A stretch of 55,734 nucleotides of DNA from an uncultured Prevotellaceae bacterium. Its GTDB lineage: Bacteria; Bacteroidota; Bacteroidia; Bacteroidales; Bacteroidaceae. The notes under the pieces are model-generated. The model searched no databases. It was not told the origin of the DNA and saw nothing but the letters and a program-made list of their open reading frames with translations. Where the stretch lies: the NCBI GenBank assembly GCA_902763615.1, contig CACWSX010000021.1, forward strand, positions 1-55,734, read 5' to 3'. The first letter of the stretch is position 1; each line of letters opens with the position of its first letter. Position numbers and translations under genes: made by a program. This document shows, piece by piece, positions 24,001 to 31,790 of the stretch.

Positions 24001-25307
24001 CTAAAGAAAGAATCCTTCGTAGGCCACGCCGATATTCAGACTCGGCTCGTTGTTATAAGGGGTTTTCAACTTGCGTAGGCTATAGTCGGCCTTGATGGCG
24101 ATTTGTGGAATGGGATAGTAATTCACGCCAAAAGCCATGCGATGCACGTTGGTATAGTCGAACATCTCCTTGTTGCTGGCAGGAATATAACTGTCATAAT
24201 ATTCATAGCGTCCGAACACGTAGAGTTTCTGTTCGTCGCGACGCAGTTGCATAATCTGCGAGAAGATGTCATAGCCTGCCTCGATGCCCACAGAGACGGC
24301 ATTCTTACCGATCATCGCACTCTTTACGGGCGAGTTCGAGGCGTGTGCCTTCGCATCCTTGATGGTGTTCAGCTTGTCGGTATTGCCCACATAGCCGTAG
24401 TCAGCCTGTCCGCGCACGATCCAGTTCCAGCGGTTGAGCGTCAGATCTACGGAACCAATGGCCACCGTCCCCTTCACATCGTCATAGGGTTTACCATCGC
24501 CCTTCAAATCATTCGGATAAGTATTGTGGGCCGAGTTGCCGTAATAGCCGCTGATGCCCATACGAAGGCCAGGCAGTATAAAATAGTCTGCGCGGGCCGC
24601 AAAGCCATACTGGTTAGCAGGCTTGAATTCAAACGGCGATCCAGCCCCATGGTGAATCCACTTGTCGCGGTTGAAGAGCATCGCATTCAGACCTGCCACC
24701 ATCTGCAACTCATATTTCACTTTGCCATAGCGGCCCCAAAACTCACGCCCGTATCGTGCCACGTCGAGGGCAGAATGGTGTTTTCGCCCTCAGGACGGTA
24801 GACGGTGAAATAATTCAATGGTTCGTGATGGGCATTGTTCAAGCCTACAGGCACGATGATGTGACCGAACTTCAGGTTGGCAGCCTTCGAAAAGCGCTTG
24901 TTGATCCACAACTGCTCGAGCTCGACCTCGCCGCCCTTCTCCTGTTCGTATTCCCATTCAGCTGCTTCGTCGGCCTCGTTTTCGATGGCAGAACCCGTGC
25001 CGGTATGTTCGAACTCTATCTCCGTGCCTAACGACCAGCCTTTACCGAAGTCATAGCCCATGTAGATCACGGCATGGGGGATATCGAACTTACCATGACT
25101 GGGGTCGTTTTTGTAATTGGTGGGAGAGCTATAGCGATTCACATGGTCACTGAAGAACTCACGACTATAGGCCACCTCACCGTAGCCACCCACGCTCAAA
25201 CGGTTTCCTTTCACATGCTGCATCACGCTATCACCAGCATTCACCTGTGCTGAAGCAGTAAACAACGAAAAGTGAGCAGCGAAAAGTATCAACACGAATT
25301 GTCTCAT
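24001..25307 (-). pseudogene. Porin-like outer-membrane protein, interrupted by a frameshift
   Basis: Two frames encode one protein. The 5' part (25307 to 24717) starts MRQFVLILFAAHFSLFTASAQ and contains KGNRLSVGGYGEVAYSREFF and LEQLWINKRFSKAANLKFGHIIVPVG, ending VSFGAAMAK. The 3' part (to 24001) continues WGRYGKVKYELQMVAG and runs to the terminal aromatic NIGVAYEGFFL. The natural join would be SFGGRYGKVKYELQ, which needs five G where four are found (C run 24734-24737 on the plus strand). The total would be about 435 residues, with alternating beta strands and a C-terminal Phe as in outer-membrane porins. It may be a real inactivation, slippage at the G run, or a sequencing error in a homopolymer. 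It heads the imelysin/di-heme operon. Confidence 0.8.
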
Positions 25308-25362
25308 AAAAATATAAAATATGTCCCTATATCAAATATAATCATCTGTCTGAAAACGACTG

Positions 25363-25394
25363 CAAAAGTACTGCAATTTATCAGTCCCGGCAAT
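25363..25394 (-). promoter_or_regulatory. Promoter of the porin-imelysin-DHOR operon
   Basis: Minus strand ATTG (25394-25391), 20 nt, TACTTTTG (25370-25363), then CAG. The -33 overlaps the first AATACCTA direct repeat. Confidence 0.6.
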
Positions 25395-25469
25395 ACCTAA
25401 AAATGATGAAATCACCCAAACTCTCCGCTTACCCCTCACCCCATACCGCTAAAAATACCTAATAGTGAT
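25392..25469 (+). promoter_or_regulatory. Direct repeats AATACCTAnnnnTGAT in the divergent control region
   Basis: Copies at 25392-25407 and 25454-25469, 62 bp apart start to start. The first covers the -33 of the leftward operon; the second lies 1 bp before the -33 of the hemerythrin/LuxR gene. A shared operator is inferred. Confidence 0.5.
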
Positions 25470-25470
25470 T

Positions 25471-25502
25471 ATTGTGCATATCGAAAAATATGCCTACCTT
25501 TG
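25471..25502 (+). promoter_or_regulatory. Promoter of the hemerythrin/LuxR gene, with inverted repeat
   Basis: ATTG 25471-25474, 20 nt, TACCTTTG 25495-25502. The spacer contains the inverted repeat GCATAT-cgaaaa-ATATGC (25476-25493), filling almost the whole -33/-7 spacer as an operator might. Confidence 0.6.
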
Positions 25503-25528
25503 CACCCAGTAATAAATAATAGGTAAAT

Positions 25529-26488
25529 ATGAAAAATCAGAAGATGTATGAGGCCGACGACAAGATGATTTCGTTGATCCGCGACAACTACGACCTGTTG
25601 CAGATGCTTGGCAGTTTCGGCATCAGTCTTGGTTTTGGCGATAAGACCGTCAAGGATACGTGCGAAGACAACAATGTAGATACCTATACGTTCTTGGCGG
25701 TGGTCAATTTCACAATCAACGGCTATGGGGAGTTTGAAGCCGACGAGAAGATTTCCATCCCCACGCTGTTGCATTACTTAGAGGCCAGTCATGCCTATTT
25801 CCTGGATTTTCAACTGCCCTATATCCGTCGCGAGTTACAGGAGTCGCTCGATGAAAGGGATTCGTTGGCAAAACTCATTCTCCGCTTCTACGACGAATAT
25901 GCCCACGAGATCCGCCGTCACATGAAATACGAGCAGAAAACGCTGTTCCCTTACGTGCAGTCGCTCATTGACGGGCAGACCACCAATGACTATAATGCGG
26001 ATACCTTCTCGAAGCATCACGGTGCGACCGACAAGAAACTACGCGAACTGAAGCTACTGATTATCAAGTATCTGCCGCAGGACGGGTTGCGCAACAACCA
26101 ACTTACCGCCACCCTTCACGACATCTACGAAAACGAGGTGTGGCTGCGTCAGCATGCGATGGTAGAGGATCACATATTCGTGCCTGCTATTCGTCGTCTG
26201 GAGCAACTGACAAAACAAAACGATGTGACACGTAACATCTCAGATATGGTGTTTAAAAACGGTATGAACAGCGACGAAGCACTGAGCGACCGCGAGAAGG
26301 ATGTGATTATCGCCTTGGTGCAGGGCATGTCGAACAAAGAGATTGCCGATCACCTCTGCATCTCCGTCAACACCGTCATCACCCACCGTCGTAACATCGC
26401 CCGCAAACTGCAGATCCATTCGCCAGCAGGCCTCACTATCTATGCCATTGTCAACAACCTTGTTGATATCTCCTCAGTCAAGTTCTAA
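25529..26488 (+). CDS. RIC-like hemerythrin protein fused to a LuxR-type DNA-binding domain
   Basis: 319 residues. Residues 1-65 resemble the ScdA/RIC N-terminal domain (LGSFGISLGFGDKTVKDTCEDNNVDTYTFL). Residues 80-225 form a hemerythrin-like four-helix bundle with candidate di-iron ligands H82 or H88, H126, H131, E135, H163/H164, H209, E213 and H215. Residues 250-315 are a LuxR/GerE helix-turn-helix (LSDREKDVIIALVQGMSNKEIADHLCISVNTVITHRRNIARKLQI). RIC (YtfE/ScdA) proteins repair FeS centres after nitric oxide or oxidative stress; the fusion would make a di-iron-based transcriptional sensor of O2, NO or iron. It is divergent from the porin/imelysin/di-heme operon and shares its control region, so that operon is the likely target. 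The domain calls are strong; signal and target are inferred. Confidence 0.85.
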   Translation: MKNQKMYEADDKMISLIRDNYDLLQMLGSFGISLGFGDKTVKDTCEDNNVDTYTFLAVVNFTINGYGEFEADEKISIPTLLHYLEASHAYFLDFQLPYIRRELQESLDERDSLAKLILRFYDEYAHEIRRHMKYEQKTLFPYVQSLIDGQTTNDYNADTFSKHHGATDKKLRELKLLIIKYLPQDGLRNNQLTATLHDIYENEVWLRQHAMVEDHIFVPAIRRLEQLTKQNDVTRNISDMVFKNGMNSDEALSDREKDVIIALVQGMSNKEIADHLCISVNTVITHRRNIARKLQIHSPAGLTIYAIVNNLVDISSVKF

Positions 26489-26565
26489 AAACAATGGCCT
26501 TTACAACATAGCGTGTTGAGTAACAATAAAAAATGGCTTCCGATTTTGGAAACCATTCTCTTTTG

Positions 26566-26639
26566 CGGTGCGTACGAGATTCGAACTCGTGACCTCCTGC
26601 GTGACAGGCAGGCATTCTAACCTACTGAACTAACGCACC
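26566..26639 (-). tRNA. tRNA-Asp (GTC), copy 2 in transcription order
   Basis: 74 nt including discriminator G. Minus strand begins GGTGCGTTAGTTCAGTAGGT; acceptor GGTGCGT/ACGCACC, anticodon stem CCTGC/GCAGG with loop CTGTCAC (anticodon GTC), T arm with GAGTTCGAATCTC. CCA is not encoded. Identical in sequence to the neighbouring copy. Confidence 0.96.
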
Positions 26640-26664
26640 TTGTTTGCAAGGCGGAAAAAAGAGG

Positions 26665-26738
26665 CGGTGCGTACGAGATTCGAACTCGTGACCTCCTGCG
26701 TGACAGGCAGGCATTCTAACCTACTGAACTAACGCACC
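26665..26738 (-). tRNA. tRNA-Asp (GTC), promoter-proximal copy
   Basis: 74 nt, the same sequence as the copy at 26566-26639, separated from it by 25 nt. Anticodon loop CTGTCAC, discriminator G, no encoded CCA. Probably co-transcribed from the promoter at 26766-26796. Confidence 0.96.
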
Positions 26739-26765
26739 AAGTGGCCTTTTTTTCTTTTGCGGGTG

Positions 26766-26796
26766 CAAAGGTAGAAATAATTTCCGAAACCACAAA
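26766..26796 (-). promoter_or_regulatory. Consensus promoter of the tRNA-Asp pair
   Basis: Minus strand TTTG (26796-26793), 19 nt, TACCTTTG (26773-26766), then CACCC, 27 bp before the first tRNA. Confidence 0.75.
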
Positions 26797-26813
26797 ACTT
26801 TTTCGGGCTTTTT

Positions 26814-27317
26814 TTAAAAAAAAGTCTGCATAACGATGGCATCATGGTATTCCCGACCATCATAGAGCCATTCTTTCAGGTGCGACGACTCATGATAGCC
26901 CAGCTGCCGGAACAGTTGCAGACAGGTCTCATTCCGGGCATCGATCACGGCATAGAGCTGATGCAAATGAAGCACTTCAAGCGCATATTTAGCCAGTACC
27001 TGCATCGCACGGAAACCATAGCCCTGTCCGCGGAAAGGCTGTTCGATGACCAGTCCGATTTCCGCCCGACGGTTGCCAGCGTCGAAATTCACAACGTCGG
27101 CAATGCCTACCACCTCACCCTGCGCATTCTCGACAATCAGCCGCACCTGATGGTCGGCATAGATGTCGCCTGTGGCATTGGCCACATAGTCATGAAGGGC
27201 ATAACGGCTATAGGGGACATTGGTGATACCGACATTCCAGAGATTCACATCGTTCTCGATGCGATAGAGCAGGTCGAGGTCTTCGGGTTCGATGGCCCGT
27301 AAATGAATGGTGTTCAT
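26814..27317 (-). CDS. GNAT-family N-acetyltransferase
   Basis: 167 residues of the RimJ/RimL/SpeG-like acetyltransferase group. The acetyl-CoA loop is EQPFRGQGYGFRAMQVLAKYA; the N-terminus IHLRAIEPEDLDLLYRIENDVNLW and the late RNETCLQLFRQLGYHES are typical. The substrate may be a ribosomal N-terminus, a polyamine or a small molecule and cannot be told. It is the last gene of the leftward engB operon, overlapping the glycosyltransferase gene by 4 bp. Confidence 0.88.
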   Translation of the reverse strand: MNTIHLRAIEPEDLDLLYRIENDVNLWNVGITNVPYSRYALHDYVANATGDIYADHQVRLIVENAQGEVVGIADVVNFDAGNRRAEIGLVIEQPFRGQGYGFRAMQVLAKYALEVLHLHQLYAVIDARNETCLQLFRQLGYHESSHLKEWLYDGREYHDAIVMQTFF

Positions 27318-28153
27318 AAATGGAGTTTTTGACGGACAATATCAATCAGCGCGAGGGCTGCGCGGAAATAAATAGCCAGTTTGACAGGCACGGTGAAGAG
27401 GAAACTCTGGTGGCCGTAGTGCTTCCGGAAGAAGATGAGCATGGCCTGATAGAAGATATGCACATAGCGGAACGACGACTTCTGGGTGGACTCGCCTTTA
27501 AAATGGATGATGTCTGAGGGTTGGTACCAGTTTTCCCAGCCGCCCTTCAACAGGCGGTAAGACAGGTCGATATCCTCGCCGTACATGAAGAAGTCCTCAT
27601 CGAGGAGCCCTATTTCATCGAGTGCTTTTCTGCGCAACAGGAAGAAAGCCCCGCTGACCACCTCGATACGGCCGGGCTCGTCCCACGACAGATGACTCAT
27701 GTAATAACGCTTGGTGAAGCCCAGCATCTTCAGACACGACACCCAAGGCGAGGGAATGGCCCGTCGCGACTCGGGGGCCAGCGTTCCGTCGGCATTATGC
27801 ATCCTCACGCCCAGACCGCCTACTTGCGGATGGGCATCCATAAAGCTGACGCACTCGCAGAGCGTGGGCTCGGCCACGATGGTATCGGGATTGAGCAGCA
27901 GCACGTATTCGCCCTCAGCCTGACGGATGGCGATGTTGTTGGCGCGGGAGAAACCGAGATTGTCGTCGTTGGCAATCAGCTGGACCCAGGGGTAATGACT
28001 GCCGATATAGCTCACGGTATCATCGGCCGAAGCATTGTCGACGACAAACACCTCTACGCCGTCGATACCTGCCGACGCCTTCTGCACGCTGTCGAGGCAC
28101 TGGGCCACAAACGTCCGCACATTATAGCTGACGATGACGATGGAGAGTTTCAT
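27314..28153 (-). CDS. Family 2 glycosyltransferase
   Basis: 279 residues with a GT-A fold of the rhamnosyltransferase-like (WbbL) kind: SIVIVSYNVRTFVAQCLDSV, VDNASADDT, the DXD-like LLLNPDTI, and EDIDLSYRLLKGGW. A C-terminal hydrophobic or amphipathic stretch (FYQAMLIFFRKHYG) suggests membrane association. It probably adds a sugar to a cell-surface glycan, donor unknown. It overlaps both neighbours by 4 bp, so it is tightly coupled within the operon, although no other glycan genes are nearby. Confidence 0.9.
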   Translation of the reverse strand: MKLSIVIVSYNVRTFVAQCLDSVQKASAGIDGVEVFVVDNASADDTVSYIGSHYPWVQLIANDDNLGFSRANNIAIRQAEGEYVLLLNPDTIVAEPTLCECVSFMDAHPQVGGLGVRMHNADGTLAPESRRAIPSPWVSCLKMLGFTKRYYMSHLSWDEPGRIEVVSGAFFLLRRKALDEIGLLDEDFFMYGEDIDLSYRLLKGGWENWYQPSDIIHFKGESTQKSSFRYVHIFYQAMLIFFRKHYGHQSFLFTVPVKLAIYFRAALALIDIVRQKLHL

Positions 28154-28587
28154 GCTTCGGTAGTCTCTTCCTCTGTGGTCTCAGCGATACAGCGGCTCTC
28201 AGACGGGAACACGAACGGCAGGCACAGCAACAGGATGATGGCCAGATAGCCAAACGTGGGGTTCATATACATATAATATAAATAGGTATTAACGACCATA
28301 GGCACTTCGAGTACCAAGAGTCGCAACATGCCCCACTTCAACATGGCGGGCTCCTTTTCAGTGACCAGCTGGGCGCGGATCATGCGGAACCGGAACAGAC
28401 GCAGACCTAGGAAGGCCGCAGCAAGCGTGGTCAGTTCCATCCCCGTCAGCGCCACAAACTCCGTCTGCTTGCTGTCGGCCAGTGCGCCCGACTCCCACAC
28501 GCCGAGTTCATAGAGCACGACGATGGCCAGCGCGATGACTACCAAAAGGACATAAACGAATGTCAGTTGTTTGCTTATTTTCTTCAT
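28150..28587 (-). CDS. Conserved membrane protein of unknown function
   Basis: 145 residues with about four membrane helices: LTFVYVLLVVIALAIVVLYE, a second around VALTGMELTTLAAAFLGLRL, a third around MLRLLVLEVPMVVNTYLYY, and a fourth, GYLAIILLLCLPFVF, followed by an acidic tail (ETTEEETTEA). No named domain is recognised. The position between recR and a glycosyltransferase is a recurring Bacteroidales arrangement, from memory. It overlaps the glycosyltransferase start by 4 bp. Confidence 0.75.
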   Translation of the reverse strand: MKKISKQLTFVYVLLVVIALAIVVLYELGVWESGALADSKQTEFVALTGMELTTLAAAFLGLRLFRFRMIRAQLVTEKEPAMLKWGMLRLLVLEVPMVVNTYLYYMYMNPTFGYLAIILLLCLPFVFPSESRCIAETTEEETTEA

Positions 28588-28599
28588 ATCTTATGTTTT

Positions 28600-29220
28600 T
28601 TATTTTCCTTCGAATATGGTACGGTTCTGAATAGAGCGGCCCAGCGTCACCTCATCGGTATATTCCAGCTCGTCGCCTACCGAGATGCCCCGGGCAATGA
28701 TGCTCACCTTCACGTTGGTAAAGGGTACCAGCTTGCGGTAGATGTAGAAGTTGGTGGTATCGCCCTCCATCGTGGAACTCAGCGCGAGGATTACCTCACT
28801 GACACTACCCTCGCCCACCCGCTTCACCAGTGAGTCGATCTCGATGTCGGCTGGTCCGATGCCGTCCATCGGTGAAATGATGCCACCCAGCACATGATAG
28901 AGTCCATGATACTGTTGGGTGTTCTCGATGGCCATCACGTCCTGGATGTTCTCCACCACACAGACCAGCGAACTATCGCGACGAGGGTCGGAACAGATGG
29001 GGCATAGTTCGGTATCACTGATGTTATGGCATTTCCGGCAGTATTTCACCTCGTACTTCATCTGCAGGACCGCTTCCGAGAAACGCTCCACATCCTCAGT
29101 GTCCTGCCTCAGCAAGTGAAGGGCCAGACGAAGGGCTGTTTTACGACCGATGCCCGGCAGTCGCGAAAGTTCCGAGACCGCCTTTTCCAGTAATTGAGAT
29201 GGATATTGTTGATGCATCAT
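28600..29220 (-). CDS. recR: Recombination protein RecR
   Basis: 206 residues, full length. Helix-hairpin-helix ([20 protein letters not shown]), four-cysteine zinc finger ([16 protein letters not shown]), Toprim domain ([29 protein letters not shown]) and C-terminal Walker-like region are in order. Part of RecFOR recombination mediation at gapped DNA. MMHQQ offers two adjacent starts. It is 7 bp downstream of the ABC-F gene in the engB operon. Confidence 0.97.
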   Translation of the reverse strand: MMHQQYPSQLLEKAVSELSRLPGIGRKTALRLALHLLRQDTEDVERFSEAVLQMKYEVKYCRKCHNISDTELCPICSDPRRDSSLVCVVENIQDVMAIENTQQYHGLYHVLGGIISPMDGIGPADIEIDSLVKRVGEGSVSEVILALSSTMEGDTTNFYIYRKLVPFTNVKVSIIARGISVGDELEYTDEVTLGRSIQNRTIFEGK

Positions 29221-29227
29221 ATATATT

Positions 29228-31024
29228 CTATCCTTCTATTTCAGAGAGTTCAAGCCAACGGAGGGATTTTTCGTCGAGTTCGTCTTTCAACAGAGGGAGG
29301 CGTTTGCTTTTCTCAGTCAGCTCGTCGATGGAAAGGGTGCCACTGCATAAGGCCTCTTCCAGTTGTCGCTGCTCCGCTTCAAGGGCTGCGATCTCTTTCT
29401 CCAGACGCTCGAACTCGGTCTTTTCCTTGTAGGTCATTTTTCTTCTAGACTCTCTAGAAGGTCTAGATTCTTTTGAGGGATTGGAGGGGCTGGAAGGACT
29501 GGAAGGGCCAGACTCTTTTGACGCTTTTGGCTGGAGGCTCTGCCACTCGCGATATTGCGTATAGTTGCCGGGGAAGTCCTTGATCACACCATCGCCCTTG
29601 AACACGAGCAGATGGTCGACCACCTTATCCATAAAGTAGCGGTCGTGACTCACTACGATCACACAGCCGGGGAAATCCTGCAGGTATTCCTCGAGTATCT
29701 GCAGGGTCACGATGTCGAGGTCGTTGGTGGGCTCGTCAAGCACGAGGAAGTTGGGGTTCTTCATCAGCACCGTACAGAGGTAGAGCTTGCGGCGCTCACC
29801 ACCTGAGAGTTTATACACATAGTTGTGCTGCTGCTCGGGCGTGAAGAGGAAGTATTGCAGGAACTGCGAGGCTGAGAAATGCTTACCGCCACCCATATCG
29901 ATATATTCAGCGATGTCGCGAACCACGTCGATGACTTTCTGCTGTTCATTGAATTGTAATCCCTCCTGGGAGAAATAGCCGAAGCGGACGGTGTCGCCGA
30001 TGTCGAAGCGTCCTTCATCGGGGGAAATCTGTCCTAAGAGCAGTTTCAGGAAGGTGGACTTGCCTGTGCCATTGTTGCCGACAATGCCCATTTTCTCGAA
30101 GCGTGAGAAATTATAGTAGAAATCCCGCAGGATGATGAGGTCGTCGAACTGTTTCGATACATATTGGCACTCGAAGATCTTCGAACCGATATAGACGTTT
30201 CTCGACTTCAACCGTATCTGCCGCTCCTCGATGCGCTGCTTGGCCACACGCTCCAGTTCGTAGAAGGCCTCCTCACGATAGCGGGCCTTATGGCCTCGGG
30301 CCTGGGGCATGCGTCGCATCCATTCGAGTTCGGTGCGATAGAGGTTATTGGCTCGGGCTATCTCCGCCCGTTTGTTGTCGAGACGCTCCTGGCGTTTCTC
30401 CAGATAGTAGGAATAATTGCCACGATAGGTATAGATGGTCTGGTCGTCGAGTTCGAGGATCACGGAGCAGACGCGGTCGAGGAAGAAGCGGTCGTGGGTC
30501 ACCATTAACAATGTCTTGCGTCCACGCGCTAAATACCCCTCCAGCCACTCGATCATCTCAAGGTCCAGATGGTTGGTGGGTTCATCGAGAATCAAGAGAT
30601 CTGGCTCTGTGAGCAATACATTGGCTAAGGCGACACGCTTCTGCTGACCACCTGACAGCTGACCCATCGGTTGCTGAAGGTCGCGTATCTTCAACTGCGT
30701 AAGCACCTGTTTGGCACGTAACACTTTTTCAGGATTGCCCTGATGATTGAAGCAGGCATCGAGCACACTCTCCTGAGGGTCGAACACAGGCGACTGCTCC
30801 AACATGCCCACCTTCAGGTCGCGACGGAAGATGATGCTACCGCTATCGTAACCCTCCTTACCGGAGAGTACAGAGAGCAGTGTCGATTTGCCCGTACCAT
30901 TTTTGGCGATCAGTCCCACCTTCTGTCCCTCGGCAATGGAGAAACTGATATCCTCGAAGAGTACCAGCGAGCCAAACGACTTTGTCAGGTTCTGTACATC
31001 TAAATATGGTATTTCCTTAGCCAT
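29228..31024 (-). CDS. ABC-F ATPase, Uup-like
   Basis: 598 residues, two ABC domains and no membrane part. Domain 1: [37 protein letters not shown]. Domain 2: [39 protein letters not shown]-terminal coiled coil ([28 protein letters not shown]) fits Uup, which acts on ribosomes and in branch/recombination stability. Between domain 2 and the coiled coil lies a low-complexity Pro/Ser/Arg linker (about residues 500-530) encoded by a repeat-like DNA segment at 29444-29528. It overlaps engB by 8 bp. Confidence 0.9.
   Translation of the reverse strand: MAKEIPYLDVQNLTKSFGSLVLFEDISFSIAEGQKVGLIAKNGTGKSTLLSVLSGKEGYDSGSIIFRRDLKVGMLEQSPVFDPQESVLDACFNHQGNPEKVLRAKQVLTQLKIRDLQQPMGQLSGGQQKRVALANVLLTEPDLLILDEPTNHLDLEMIEWLEGYLARGRKTLLMVTHDRFFLDRVCSVILELDDQTIYTYRGNYSYYLEKRQERLDNKRAEIARANNLYRTELEWMRRMPQARGHKARYREEAFYELERVAKQRIEERQIRLKSRNVYIGSKIFECQYVSKQFDDLIILRDFYYNFSRFEKMGIVGNNGTGKSTFLKLLLGQISPDEGRFDIGDTVRFGYFSQEGLQFNEQQKVIDVVRDIAEYIDMGGGKHFSASQFLQYFLFTPEQQHNYVYKLSGGERRKLYLCTVLMKNPNFLVLDEPTNDLDIVTLQILEEYLQDFPGCVIVVSHDRYFMDKVVDHLLVFKGDGVIKDFPGNYTQYREWQSLQPKASKESGPSSPSSPSNPSKESRPSRESRRKMTYKEKTEFERLEKEIAALEAEQRQLEEALCSGTLSIDELTEKSKRLPLLKDELDEKSLRWLELSEIEG
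29444..29528 (-). repeat. Low-complexity repeat inside the ABC-F gene
   Basis: On the minus strand it is built from CCTTCCAGTCCTTCCAGCCC and (T)CTAGACCTTCTAGAGAG-type units. It encodes a Ser/Pro/Arg linker in frame. Composition differs sharply from the flanking codons, suggesting insertion of an intergenic-type repeat. Confidence 0.55.
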
Positions 31025-31622
31025 TCTTCAGTTCTTGGTTGATATGCTCAATATAAGCGAGCACCTCGTCACGGCCCTGTTTTTTCTCTGAAGATGTGAC
31101 GAAAAGGGGGGGAAGTTCCTCCCAGCTCTCCAGCAACGCCTTCTTATAAGCCTCGACATTTTGCCTCACCTTGTTGGACGTCAGTTTATCGGCCTTGGTA
31201 AAGACAATGGCAAAGGGCACACTCGACTGTCCCAACCACTCGATAAATTCCAGGTCAATCTTCTGGGCCTCTAACCTTACGTCAATTAACAGGAACACAT
31301 TCACCAACTGCTCGCGTTGCAGGATATACCCTTGTATCATCTGATTCAGCTTGGCAATCTCCTTCTTCGAACGTTTGGCAAAACCATAACCGGGAAGGTC
31401 GACCAGGTACCACTCATTATTAATAATAAAATGGTTGATGAGCAATGTCTTACCTGGGGTAGCACTCGTCTTGGCCAACTTTTTGTTGTTCGTCAACATA
31501 TTGATCAGGCTAGACTTGCCGACATTCGACCGTCCGATAAATGCGTATTCGGGCTTGGTATCCTTGGGACACATCGACACCATCGGAGCGCTGAGCGTGA
31601 ATTCTGCTTTCTTAATTTCCAT
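31017..31622 (-). CDS. engB: Ribosome biogenesis GTPase EngB (YsxC/YihA)
   Basis: 201 residues, full length. G1 [13 protein letters not shown]2 TPGKT, G3 DLPGYG, G4 TKAD and the G5-like TSSEKK are all present. It assists late large-subunit assembly. First gene of a six-gene leftward operon (engB, ABC-F, recR, membrane protein, GT2, GNAT) with overlaps or very short gaps. A TATCTTTG -7 box lies at 31642-31649 on the minus strand, back to back with the rho promoter. Confidence 0.97.
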   Translation of the reverse strand: MEIKKAEFTLSAPMVSMCPKDTKPEYAFIGRSNVGKSSLINMLTNNKKLAKTSATPGKTLLINHFIINNEWYLVDLPGYGFAKRSKKEIAKLNQMIQGYILQREQLVNVFLLIDVRLEAQKIDLEFIEWLGQSSVPFAIVFTKADKLTSNKVRQNVEAYKKALLESWEELPPLFVTSSEKKQGRDEVLAYIEHINQELKNG

Positions 31623-31641
31623 ATCTTTTGCTTTGTGGGTG

Positions 31642-31649
31642 CAAAGATA
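31642..31649 (-). promoter_or_regulatory. -7 box TATCTTTG of the engB operon
   Basis: CAAAGATA on the plus strand, followed in the minus direction by CACCC; 19 bp before the engB ATG. No TTTG at -33. Confidence 0.55.
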
Positions 31650-31668
31650 ACAATTTTTTCGGGAAAAA

Positions 31669-31700
31669 TTTGGAAGTTATGAAAATAATATGTATCTTTG
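31669..31700 (+). promoter_or_regulatory. Consensus promoter of rho
   Basis: TTTG 31669-31672, 20 nt, TATCTTTG 31693-31700. Gives a leader of about 85 nt, long for this organism. Confidence 0.75.
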
Positions 31701-31720
31701 CACTCGATTTTCAAAAACGC

Positions 31721-31743
31721 GCTTCCGTTCGGGAAGCATTTTT
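31721..31743 (+). terminator. Attenuator-like hairpin in the rho leader
   Basis: GCTTCC (31721-31726) and GGAAGC (31732-31737) form a 6-bp stem with loop GTTCG, followed by A and five T (31739-31743). It lies within the 5' leader, 50 bp before the rho start, where an intrinsic terminator would cut off rho itself. Confidence 0.5.
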
Positions 31744-31790
31744 CACTCAATTTTTAAACTTATTGCAGTTATCAATACTGCTTTGCATGT

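Noticed and set aside
24717-24762. Programmed frameshifting in the porin-like gene
   Set aside because: No slippery heptamer or downstream stimulatory structure was seen; a homopolymer indel is simpler.
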